24,212 nucleotides of DNA from Apostichopus parvimensis (lineage: Eukaryota > Echinodermata > Holothuroidea > Aspidochirotida > Stichopodidae). The stretch covers positions 12,665 to 36,876 of the forward strand of contig KN889732.1 in assembly GCA_000934455.1 (NCBI GenBank). Direction: 5' to 3'. Of this stretch, positions 9,001 to 16,946 are shown piece by piece. The notes under the pieces are model-generated. The model did not search any database and had not been told where the DNA came from. It was given only the letters and a program-made list of their open reading frames with translations. The translations under genes were made by a program, and so were the position numbers. The first letter of the stretch is position 1, and every line of letters starts with the position of its first letter.

Positions 9001-9763
9001 CACCAGGAGTGCTATGAAAGAATGCAACTGTTCAGGAAACAAAACCAGGTTGAGAAAATTATTCAAGTCTCCTGTAAGACTTCCACACGAGAAAGAACAC
9101 AACTTCATGTGAAACCATTGATGATTGGTTTCTAAAACGTACGGTAGTAGAAAAGCTGGTTTTAATTATGTGTTATAAGATATCCCTTAATTGAACCATT
9201 GCAGATCATGCCGTAAATTTACAAATGTGTGACGGGAGAGCTCAACTGTGAATCTGCATGCCTAAGCAATAAAATGAAAAGCTTGAATGTATGTTTTTTC
9301 TTATAGCATTGGCTTGACATATTCATCCCTGATAGTTCAGATATACCTTGTATCGAATGGTTACGTTAATTTTTTCAACGCTTTCAAAACTCAAAATCAT
9401 CCTACAAATGTAAGAGTGAATATTGAAATGTAACGTTTCTACATTAACAAATAAAACAACTAAGTTTAATTGTTTAGTTTTCTTCATGCATCTCAAAATC
9501 TTAGTTTGATTGAAATGGTAAAATTGACTTACGACAATGAAGACTGACAGTACCCCAATTCCACTCTTCAAGAAGTTTAGTGGTGTTGAATGAGATGTTT
9601 GGTAGTTGAAAGGATTACTGGTAGTCGATTCAGACTGGATGTGGGTGTTAGATTGGATTTGTGCCGCTGGTGGATGTGAGGTTTGCACCGCTTGTGGTGG
9701 TGGAAAACTCACATGATTTGTGTTCACCTTAGACGGATCGTACACTGTTGGGATTTGTGCCAT
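5904..9763 (-). CDS. Four-exon MARVEL/CMTM-like four-pass membrane protein, 222 aa
   Basis: Joining minus-strand exons 9763-9533, 9027-8842, 7263-7168 and 6059-5904 gives an uninterrupted 222-residue frame. All three introns are phase 0 and have GT/AG ends. Residues 1-64 are polar and rich in Pro, Ser and Thr (PPPQAVQTSHPP), likely cytosolic. Four hydrophobic segments follow at about 68-90, 98-124, 135-160 and 172-189. TM1 is split by intron 1 and becomes a full-length helix only after splicing, which supports the model. The loop before TM3 (IPEQNPTIPW) and the TM3 end (FFELVASSLVAAR) resemble the IP-x-x-NW and FF-x-AS-x-VLAA patterns I recall for CMTM proteins. A cytosolic tail of about 32 residues carries PPSY at 215-218, a PPxY-type WW-domain ligand. 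CMTM proteins act in membrane traffic and surface-protein stability; a specific role here is unknown. An MS4A-like or other tetraspan family is the alternative. Gene model fairly sure, family moderately sure. Confidence 0.78.
7168..7263 (-). CDS. Exon 3 of the CMTM-like gene (TM3)
   Basis: 32 codons, phase 0 at both ends, residues 140-171. A strong acceptor, TATTTTCATTTCAG, abuts the first codon. The donor is GTAAGA (7167-7162, minus strand). It encodes most of TM3 (FGLMAFFELVASSLVAAR) and the short loop AVLPRDGACA before TM4. The first codon is an ATG, but the splice context shows this is an internal exon and not a start. Confidence 0.75.
7349..8015 (+). mobile_element. 5'-truncated LINE 3' end (L2/CR1-like reverse transcriptase C-terminus)
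   Basis: Protein-like segments in order are YKYLGTMLINKIDWSS and KKANQRLYFLRKLKNL (7357-7590, frame 1), SRKVAQRVIGAELPSLEYLY (frame 2, to about 7721), then HYNRSGLCLCPPRTLRARYR (from 7722, frame 3) to a stop at 7839-7841. They match the thumb and C-terminal region common in L2/CR1-type elements. Two frameshifts show it is dead. A short UTR with a pyrimidine tract (7921-7955) ends in GACAATAAATTCAAATTCGA. GAATATG occurs at both edges (7349-7355, 8009-8015), possibly a 7-bp target duplication. It sits in intron 2 of the CMTM-like gene, in antisense. Confidence 0.75.
8016..8041. repeat. TG/TA-rich microsatellite (left part)
   Basis: Alternating purine-pyrimidine sequence (TATGTGTGTGCATGTGTGCG). 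The right part continues at 8702-8790, and the hAT-type element split it. Confidence 0.7.
8034..8041. repeat. Target site duplication, left copy
   Basis: TGCGTATA, identical to 8702-8709 on the other side of the hAT-type element. Confidence 0.85.
8042..8701 (+). mobile_element. 660-bp non-autonomous hAT-type transposon with 8-bp TSD
   Basis: The ends are CATAGGCGGCGGAAGC (left) and GCTTCCGCCGCCACTG (right), inverted copies of CAGTGGCGGCGGAAGC with two left-end mismatches. TGCGTATA flanks both sides exactly (8034-8041 and 8702-8709), the 8-bp duplication typical of hAT. G/C-rich subterminal hairpins (GGGGGGAC/GTCCCCCC) follow the left end. Inside, two short frames (about 8093-8287 with a Lys/Arg-rich part, and 8284-8481) may be leftovers of a parent transposase N-terminus, but no BED finger or dimerisation domain is visible. 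The insertion split a TG microsatellite in intron 2 of the CMTM-like gene. Confidence 0.85.
8702..8709. repeat. Target site duplication, right copy
   Basis: TGCGTATA directly after the CACTG end of the hAT-type element, matching 8034-8041. Confidence 0.85.
8710..8790. repeat. TG/TA microsatellite (right part)
   Basis: Imperfect (TG)n/(TA)n with GTACGTATGTGTGTGTATAC-like words, Z-DNA-prone. It is the continuation of the target microsatellite. Confidence 0.7.
8842..9027 (-). CDS. Exon 2 of the CMTM-like gene (end of TM1, all of TM2)
   Basis: 62 codons, phase 0 at both ends, residues 78-139. The acceptor is TTTGTTTCCTGAACAG just before the TTG codon at 9027. The donor is GTAGGA, weaker than its siblings, after the ATG codon ending at 8842. 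The exon completes TM1 (LHSFIALLVMACG), encodes TM2 (about LVGALGFYLFVCVAGFLF), and ends with the loop IPEQNPTIPWAFM at the start of TM3. The frame is open upstream of the acceptor to 9108, but that part is intron. Confidence 0.78.
9533..9763 (-). CDS. Exon 1 (first coding exon) of the CMTM-like gene
   Basis: It encodes residues 1-77, from MAQIPTVYDP to the first half of TM1 (GVLSVFIV). The exon ends exactly on a codon, followed by a perfect donor GTAAGT (9532-9527, minus strand). A pyrimidine-rich acceptor ending TTTACAG stands two bases before the ATG, so at least one 5' UTR exon must lie upstream. The open frame runs on past the donor to 9323, but that extension loses the hydrophobic pattern and is read as intron. 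Confidence 0.8.
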
Positions 9764-9959
9764 TTCTGTAAAGATTAAAGTCGTAGATTAACCTGCCTTT
9801 TATTTAAAATCATGATCTAGCGTGCCCGAATAAACCTGTCGATGCTGCTCCGTAAGTAATCACACACTAACAAACTAAAGCGCATGTGTTTCGGTGTAAC
9901 AGATTACAGATATATAGCCTATCCAACAAATATCTACAAATTAAATTTTGTGTATGAGT

Positions 9960-9966
9960 ACTTACT
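9960..9966 (-). promoter_or_regulatory. Candidate 5' UTR exon donor of the CMTM-like gene
   Basis: The minus strand reads CACA followed by GTAAGT, a consensus donor about 195 bases upstream of the acceptor that precedes the ATG at 9763. It could end a non-coding first exon. The 5' end of that exon and the promoter are not resolved; no TATA box is evident. Confidence 0.35.
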
Positions 9967-11350
9967 GTGAATCTATCTGGCCGTATCTTCAGTAATGACA
10001 TCCAATTCTGTAAAGGCTTCGTACTTATCAAGCCTAATTGAAAAGGTACAAAGGTGGGTTCTTATGCAACTATCACTTCAGACAATCATTTAAGTCGTGT
10101 ACATAAACGGTTCAAAATATTGCTTACATAGCCTATGCCTCTAACTATAATCATCAGATAAGTACATATTCAGTACTGTAAGCGAAACCATGGCACGCCA
10201 ATGAAGCTACAAACCGTGTTGCTATCCTACGTTATTGCTGAACGAGACGTTACGCGTGTTCTTAGGTGAGCCGATGGATTTCGGCAGGGAAAATCCCAAC
10301 CTCGTCTAAGATGATTCCTTATGGAACAGAAGACCCTGACAGTTCTTAAAGAGAAATCCATTCGGAGGAGGACTGCATGTAGACAAAAATCGATATTATT
10401 CCTCTGATTTCATGAAAGTGATAAACTAGCGGGTGCACTAATCCATTTATTTCTCTTCTGACAAATGATGACACTATATTTAACTTCATTGGAAGACAAC
10501 ATTTCATTCTTGAAAATCTGTCGCCCAGGAAAGAACCTAGGCACGGAGACCAAACTACCGAACGACTGATCCGCTCTCAACCCCAGTCCCCTTGCATCGG
10601 GACTGTAACTGTGTGATCATCGTCCGGTGTGCATCACCATTCCCCTCGAAAGGGAGCAGATACTACACATGATTTAGCCAAAGGGCCGAGAAGATGTCAC
10701 ATGAATTTGTGAAACTGTAAACTGTCAACTGTCATTCAGTTTAGGGCTCAGTTTGGATATTATACGTGTATTTGTGTGACTTCACAACGTTGTGAAATGC
10801 AACAAGGCGAAGAATGGTTGAAAGAATAGTTTTTCCCCCGGTGATCGGTATTTAGGGGGTGGGGGGGGGATGACTATACATTACTTGTGCAGCGGACACG
10901 AGGCACACCACTACATGAAACATGTTATTTCCACTGTTGAAGTTTAGTCGGTCTATACAGTATTATTAATGAGTGTGTAAATGACAGCGTAGTAAATCGA
11001 GACCTATGCTCGTAACTAGTCCCTTCCCTGCTGAGTGGTTCTCATGTCAGTGGTTCATAAATTTGTTAAGCCATTGAGAATTATTGCAATAGACTGAATA
11101 GGTCTATGTAGGATACATCCTGGAATAACAAGTTCTTCTTGGATGCGGTTTTATGACAAAATAATTAACAGAGACATGATAATGATAGGTCTATGTGAAT
11201 TATGTAAAATATGTGAATTACACGATGATTGCCCATGTACTAGACAACGAGACACGATAAAACACACATTGATGGCTGTACTGTGTGAAACACGTTTGAA
11301 GATTATTGGATCCTGTGCACTGTGATGTTTCGACAACATTTGTTTGAATA
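9967..11350. other. Region upstream of the CMTM-like gene; no gene seen
   Basis: It should contain the promoter and any 5' UTR exon of the minus-strand gene, but no core promoter motif stands out. It has a G-rich patch at 10855-10869 and a moderately GC-rich part at 10500-10660 with no sustained frame. Confidence 0.4.
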
Positions 11351-11425
11351 TGCGACCAAGTAATAAAGACCTATGGGAATCGAACCCATTCATTCTAGGC
11401 AAATCATCTACACCATCTTAAGAAA
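11340..11425 (-). repeat. tRNA-like relic with perfect T arm
   Basis: On the minus strand ATGGG-TTCGATT-CCCAT (11389-11373) forms a perfect T arm with a B box, followed by AGGTCTT as a 3' acceptor strand. Upstream, ATGGTGTAGATGATTTGC resembles an A box, but the anticodon region is too short for a tRNA. Likely a shortened tRNA-derived SINE head. Confidence 0.35.
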
Positions 11426-11648
11426 CTGAAATATTTTGATATGGCCTAATTTCAAGCCGTTATATCGAAGCTTTAATATATTTGAATAGCCTTTTGCGTA
11501 ACAACTATTGTACTGATTATTTTAATCACGCACCCTTATTGTTCAGATTTTAAAACGACTGAAATCTAAAGTCGTTGCTTTACAAATGCTTGTCTCTTTA
11601 TGTTCCTTTTAATATCGCCTAAGTATCATCTATTTCATCTATCATCTA

Positions 11649-11873
11649 TTATACAACACCTAATTATATTCCGGCCATTTGATTGGTCAATTGCTCGTCG
11701 ATTGCATGCAAAATCCGCTCTATTGCACTCTATGAAATAGAACCATGGGTGATACTTTTTTGATAGCACTTTTTACAATGGTAAGAGAGCAGAGAAACCT
11801 GTCTGTTCAAAACAATCTGTTGCATGAGTGCATTTTACATCCAATTATATCCAAATTTGAAGGTGTTGTATAA
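11649..11873. mobile_element. 225-bp element with 13-bp perfect terminal inverted repeats
   Basis: TTATACAACACCT at 11649-11661 and AGGTGTTGTATAA at 11861-11873 are exact inverted copies. No coding capacity. The interior includes ATTTGATTGG and CTCTATTGCACTCTATG. It abuts the hairpin element at 11875. Probably a MITE; superfamily unknown. Confidence 0.6.
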
Positions 11874-11874
11874 A

Positions 11875-12038
11875 ACAAATAATGAATGGTTTCCATTCGT
11901 GCAATAGTGCAAATATTTCATTCGTTGAAAGATGTAATTTGTTCCATTCCACTCGGCTGCGCCTCGTTGAATGGAACATTCCATCTTTCAACTCATGAAA
12001 TATTTGCACTATTGCACTCATAACCATTCATTATTTGT
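11875..12038. mobile_element. 164-bp long-hairpin MITE
   Basis: Two arms of about 72-75 bases pair over nearly their full length: ACAAATAATGAATGG at the left, the inverse CCATTCATTATTTGT at the right, with GTGCAATAGTGCAAATATTT shared inside. The central loop is CACTCGGCTGCGCCTCGTTG. As RNA it would form a long near-perfect stem. The open frame across it is a by-product of the fold. Confidence 0.7.
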
Positions 12039-12262
12039 ATACTAGTTCATTATTGGTATTTGCCTTTCCACTTGTCATTCGTTCCTTATTGTCATTCGTT
12101 TTGTCTCTTCTTTTCTGAGTGACTTTTTTTAGGACTAAAGTAGCGATTCTTCAGTGATAATATCTTTCTTTCTGTCTGGTACACGGTATGCGGCTATAAG
12201 TTCTCTTAACGTAGGCCTAATGTCATTTATACATATACTCTTAGATTTCGAGTTCCTCCACC

Positions 12263-12274
12263 CAATATACTTTA
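12263..12274. repeat. LINE target site duplication, 3' side
   Basis: CAATATACTTTA beside the LINE tail, repeated at 12823-12834 at its truncated 5' end. Confidence 0.65.
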
Positions 12275-12822
12275 ACTTGTTAACTTGTGCCGTCGAGTCG
12301 TGTCCGACCCCTGGTGATGACCATGACTTTCATCCTCCAATCCTTCCGGCTCCTGGTTGCCCCTCGCAGTCCATCCCGAGTCAGCCCAGTCGCCTGCTTG
12401 ACACCATCCATCGTGCTCGTGGCCTGCCCCTCTTCCGTGATCCATCACCCATTCCCACCATTATTGATTTTTCCAGGGAGTCGTCCGCTCGCATGATATG
12501 TCCGAAAAAAATTATTTGCTGCCTCAGGATCTGTGCTTCCAGTGGAAGTGAGGGTTTTATTTGTTCCATAATCGAGATGTTCGTTCTGTGTGCAGTCCAA
12601 GGGACTCTCAATAGCCTGCGCCAGCACCATAATTCAAAACTGTCTATTCTTTCCCTCATTCCCTTTGTTATTGTCCATGATTCACTCCCATAAAGCACAA
12701 CTGGGAAAACTAGTACTCTCATCAGTTGACTCTTCGTTATAATTGAAATTGCTTTGTCCTTCCAAATCTTGTTTAGCCCCGTCACAGCAGCTCTTCCAAG
12801 AGCTAGCCGTCTCACAATCTCT
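12275..12822 (-). mobile_element. 5'-truncated RTE/BovB-like LINE 3' end
   Basis: The minus frame 12815-12381 reads RRLALGRAAVTGLNKIWKDK, VLYGSESWTI, FELWCWRRLLRVPWTAHRTN, FFGHIMRADDSLEKS and RKRGRPRARW, the usual C-terminus of RTE-type reverse transcriptases. After RARW the reading moves frame to DGVKQATGLTRDGL and GRTRLDGTS with a stop at 12282-12280. The shift lies at a (CCAT)2 run (12404-12411), consistent with loss of one 4-bp unit by slippage. The tail is an 8-bp repeat, CAAGTTAA, instead of poly-A. CAATATACTTTA flanks both sides (12263-12274, 12823-12834) as a target duplication. Confidence 0.82.
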
Positions 12823-12834
12823 CAATATACTTTA
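12823..12834. repeat. LINE target site duplication, 5' side
   Basis: CAATATACTTTA, copy of 12263-12274. Confidence 0.65.
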
Positions 12835-13140
12835 CTTTACCCACCACAAAAGGTTACGAACGGTCCCTACTATATGACTAGGAGCCGAGTCCGCCAAGTT
12901 GTTCACATGGTTAAATATTTTGGCTAATTTAATATTTAACATTTAATTAACAGGAGTCTGACAAGTAACCGTATTGTCATACAGGAACTAGCCGTATGTA
13001 TATATTGAGTATTCAGTGTGCCAAATTTGAAATCTCGTTTATTCAACTTTTTACAGGACAAAATATAATATTGACAGTGGATTACGAAAGATTACGAAGG
13101 ATATAATAATCATACATAGAACTATCACGTTCTGCTCATA

Positions 13141-13190
13141 AATTTCTTTTGCTCTTTTCATTGTCTAAATTTCCCAGTCAGTTTCCATCA
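13141..13190 (+). repeat. Truncated copy of a SINE 3' body
   Basis: AATTTCTTTT, CATTGTCTAAATTTCCC and GTCAGTTT recur in the same order at 13449-13490, just after the tRNA-like head there. This copy lacks a recognisable head. Confidence 0.45.
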
Positions 13191-13373
13191 TTCTTTTTAC
13201 TTACACATTTATGTATTAACAGCCGCATTTTCATGGAATCCCTTTCTTGATGCTTTCTGTGTTTTATCGCATGAAACTGGGGAGTGATCCCGGGTTACTA
13301 ATTACTGTGGGTTCTGACTGGCGCCCACAGCAAATATATGGTTATATATAGAAGTCGCCACCCCAAAAAAAAA

Positions 13374-13495
13374 CGGCTTAATAGCTCAGTTGGTAAAGCG
13401 CTGGGATTGTAAGTCGGAGGTAACTTGTTCGAATTCAGTCTCGCCAGTAATTTCTTTTCCCCATTGTCTAAAATTTCCCGATCAGTTTACCTCCC
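13374..13495 (+). repeat. tRNA-Thr-like SINE (head plus body)
   Basis: An A box, TAGCTCAGTTGGTAAAGC, and a B box, TGTTCGAATTC, frame an anticodon loop ATTGTAA (TGT, threonine type). The anticodon stem pairs at four of five positions. The acceptor stem pairs only at its outer three bases and the T stem is poor, so a working tRNA is unlikely. The body to about 13495 repeats 13141-13190. Confidence 0.55.
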
Positions 13496-13499
13496 TGGA

Positions 13500-14580
13500 C
13501 AAAAGGCATGTCTACCAAATATTAAGAACAATCAGTAAAAGTGCTCGAAGGTCTCATTTTCGATAAGGGAGTACCAGTTTACCCATTAATTGAAGCAGCC
13601 GGTAAAGGTTCCTCGGATACAGTGTCTATAACGAAATTGGAAATACTGAATTTCGGCATCTAAATGGGTACGGGTTGAAAATTTTGAATTTCGAAAATTC
13701 TTACCCAGTCATTATTAGTAAAGTAAATACCAACATTCCATTTCCTTAGCTCTGTAAGAGTTGTGTAGTTGTTCGTTGCATTGTGAGATTTGTCAATATT
13801 CGTTCGTTTACCTAGTTTGGCAAATCTAGTTTACTCTTTGAATAACGTCCTCACTTTTATCAATTAAGCTGTTATATGACAAAACATTATTTGACTTGAT
13901 AGTGTAAGCTTCTCAATATGTTCTTTTTTTCTTGAGGGGGGAGGGGGGCGGGGCTCTTTTGCCAATTGCATTGGCTTAGCTTGCGAGACTCTTTTTGTTT
14001 CGTTTGCTTCCGGTAAGCCCCTGAATGACCCTTTATGTCGCTGTTTGTTGTGCTGGTAGTATTGCCTAGCAACGATTGTATAAGTTGAGCGTTGTTATTA
14101 TTAAGGCTGTTGTTGTCGATCTTACTCTGAATTTTGTGTTTCATTTTACCAAATATTATTTGCTATGTTTCTTCCTTTTGTCCATTAGTTATAAGGAGAA
14201 ATCATATTCTGTAATATGTTATGATTGATTTGTGCAAATTCATGTGTTTTGTTTTCCCAATCTTTGTGTATTAATATTAGTTTTTATATTTTTACTTTAT
14301 AGTTTTCACCGTGGTTCAGTCGCTCCACGTGTGTGAAATAAAAGGGTAAAAACCGTAGCCTATAGTACGTGTTTTAGCTTCATTGAGCGTCGTCAAGGTG
14401 ACAGGGCATTTCCTATCATTTTCACGAAATGCATGGTCTGTAGATTACATTTCTGTATTCTGTCTTTCCCTGCAAAGCCTGACATATGTATTAAATAACA
14501 CTTATGTTTGCAAAGGCATACGGAAAGAAAGTAAGGTATGCCACTCGAGTTAGCTTTTTCTTTGGGCTCTTTCTAAGATC
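13500..14580. other. Intergenic, no gene seen
   Basis: Low-complexity AT-rich sequence. A G-rich patch stands at 13935-13952. A minus-strand frame at 14144-13887, rich in Asn and Lys, has no recognisable feature and no splice support. Confidence 0.4.
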
Positions 14581-14589
14581 TTGTGATAA

Positions 14590-14770
14590 CTTTTCCTCAT
14601 GTAAATGAAGCCAGTATGACACTCCAAAGCTAAAGGAGAGCATTCTGTTTCGATAATTATGGGCTTTCAATAAGTTTATGGAAAATTAGGGGACATTGAC
14701 TCTGATGCGAGACTCGAACTGGAAGGCTGAATCGAGTACGGTGGGCTCGATTAAAACACTGCATCCCCTC
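14590..14770 (-). repeat. Probable tRNA-derived SINE, minus strand
   Basis: The minus strand has GGGATGC (acceptor-like), a TCGAG/CTCGA hairpin, then CCAGTTCGAGTCTCGCATC, with a B box and a matching GATGC/GCATC closure (about 14766-14703). A body of about 100 bases would follow. The head is degenerate. Confidence 0.35.
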
Positions 14771-15082
14771 CTTTCGCAGCGTTGGTTAAATTCGGAAAAA
14801 TGGAATTCATCGCTTAGTGCTCAACGAGTAACACATTTATATTTTAGCGCCTTAGGTTGTGTTCTATAGTACTCATTGAGGAATCGTCCACTTCTATATC
14901 GTCTTAATCTTCTATAACGAAGGACGCAGTTCAATGTATGTTACTGCAGAAAGTAAGAACACATTACCTTTCTTCAAATCCAGGCAGAGTGAGCAGTGAC
15001 TTTCAGTTTTAACTTTTGTTTGAGGGTGAAGATATTCCTAGCTTCCTTGCTTCCTTGTTTAATACGAGATCATGAGGTATTT

Positions 15083-15117
15083 CTATCACCATGGAAAACC
15101 ATGTGGTAACTGGCATA
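15083..15117 (+). repeat. Diverged outlying unit of the 49-bp minisatellite
   Basis: ATCACCATGGAAAACCATG and GGTAACTGGCA align with the minisatellite core ATAACAATGGAAACCATACTG TAACTGGCA. It lies about 110 bases before the array and may mark its ancestral sequence. Confidence 0.5.
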
Positions 15118-15224
15118 GTGATGATGATATATTCATTATCATTATAATACGGTATTTGGATTGCGACTCTTAACAAGGAAGCACCCTCACACCATTTCGG
15201 TAGAAAGGAGTGATCATTTGTATT

Positions 15225-15565
15225 CACTATAACAATGGAAACCATACTGTAGCTAGCAGGCCCAGGGAGGGGTCACTATAACAATGGAAACCATACTGTA
15301 GCTAGCAGGCCCAGGGAGGGTCACTATAACAATGGAAACCATACTGTAACTGGCAGGCCCAAGGAGGGGTCACTATAACAATGGAAACCAAACTGTAGCT
15401 AGCAGGCCCAGGGAGGGGTCAGTATTACAATGGAAACCATACTGTAACTGGCAGGCCCAGGGAGGGGTCACTATAACAATGGAAACCATACTGTAGCTGG
15501 CAGGCCCAAGGAGGGGTCACTATAACAATGGAAACCATACTGTAGCTGGCAGCCCCAAGGAGTTG
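15225..15565 (+). repeat. 49-bp minisatellite, 7 copies
   Basis: Units start at 15225, 15274, 15322, 15371, 15420, 15469 and 15518. The core is CACTATAACAATGGAAACC, then ATACTGTAGCTAGCAGGCCC and AGGGAGGGGT. All units are 49 bases except one of 48. Variation alternates GTAGCTAGC, GTAACTGGC and GTAGCTGGC, giving a variant order useful for tracing its growth. There are no unique spacers between units. Confidence 0.92.
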
Positions 15566-16240
15566 TCTCTATGACACTCTCATTAAATGGATTTTTCCGG
15601 TTGCCGAAGTTGGTTGCTTAACAAACTAGTTGAAAATTGTTTGTATCTTAAGGTCATACCCACATCCTCATATCATTTTGCATGCATGGAGGACATAATA
15701 TATATTTGATTGTGATATTTAATGTATCCATCTCGCAACAGCAGAGTAAACAATGTCATCTGAGCTGTTAATCTACCATGATGAACTCACAGACCTCATA
15801 CTGCGATCCACTTGCTGGAGTTGGTAAGGCATTAGTCAATCACAATTCAATCAACCATATCTCGAGTTTGAGATAAGAGAATTCCCCAACAAACTATGTG
15901 AAAAGTTCATTTTTAATATAAATATTACATATTCCTTTAAATTATAGATATGTGCGAAAAGCAACAACAGCTTATCACACTATAGACATTTCGCATGTAC
16001 CGTTTGAACTTCTCGATAACTACGATAACTACTAACTTAATAACTACATTTAAAATAAAGATATATTTTTAAACGAAAAAAAAGTATATCACATATATAT
16101 GATCCGACCATATGCCTAAAAAAAGGTCTAGGGCTAGGTCCATAAAATGAGCATATGGAAGTAGCTTTTGTTTAATAGTGGAGCATATCAAAGTCAACGA
16201 GAAACCCTTTCAGAAGCTCAACGGTGTTTTATGTAGCAAT

Positions 16241-16592
16241 TTGTTTAGCATATAGGCTACACTCTAACTTGTAAGTTTACCATTATCTGAATCATACATC
16301 CTATCCGTCACATTAATAAATGCATTCATGTTGTAAGTAAATCATAAAAAAAAATCCACTTGTTGTAAAATGTGATCTCAAAATCAATAATATTCAACAT
16401 CTATCTTACATTAAGCATTAAACATTTATAACTCAATGAAAGCTCTCACAAAACTTTACTTTTAATAAATACATAATATCAATCTGTTTAGCGTATAGCT
16501 ACTTCACTCTTACTTGCAAATTTACCATAATCAAATAATACATTCTAACCGTAACCTCTATAAACACATTCTTGTTTGTAAGTAATTTATAA
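16241..16592 (+). repeat. Diverged direct duplication, period about 242 bp
   Basis: 16241-16350 and 16482-16592 share TGTTTAGC(A/G)TATAG, ACTTG(T/C)AA(G/A)TTTACCAT and TTGTAAGTAA in the same order and spacing. Clearly older than the other tandem repeats here. Confidence 0.55.
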
Positions 16593-16946
16593 AACGCTTA
16601 AGCTGATTAGATATGATTTATGTCACTCAGATTGTATAGGAATTAACGTGTCAACTACTTTTTGGGCCTATATTTGGGCCTATATATTGGTGGGCTGCCC
16701 AGCCACTCATTTTCTTCATGTTTCAAGAGTGTTACGGAATGGCAACAGAAAAAGCATGCAAATAAGTTATAGTACCCAGGTAGACAATAAATGGGAAAAT
16801 AGCGTCTTTTTATATGTTTCGATCAAATATAATTTTCGTTCTTTCACCATTCTGTACAAATTTAGTTGTTAGGGTAATAAAATCAAGTCCTGTTTTACTT
16901 TGACACTAAAGCACTAGATACAGGATACGTTATATAATTAAAAGTA

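Noticed and set aside
9323-9532. Extension of the exon 1 frame past the donor
   Set aside because: GTAAGT at 9532 and the loss of membrane-helix pattern show it is intron.
11845-12027. Minus-strand 60-codon frame
   Set aside because: It spans the long hairpin element, and its openness comes from the inverted repeat.
12154-12693. Plus-strand frame of 179 codons
   Set aside because: It is antisense to the RTE-like LINE, whose minus-strand frame has clear reverse transcriptase features.
13374-13447. Functional tRNA-Thr
   Set aside because: Acceptor and T stems pair poorly and a SINE body follows.
13887-14144. Minus-strand frame of 85 codons, Asn/Lys-rich
   Set aside because: Composition follows the AT-rich DNA; no motif, splice site or neighbour supports it.
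15225-15565. CRISPR-like array
   Set aside because: Units are contiguous with no unique spacers, and the organism is eukaryotic, so it is a minisatellite.
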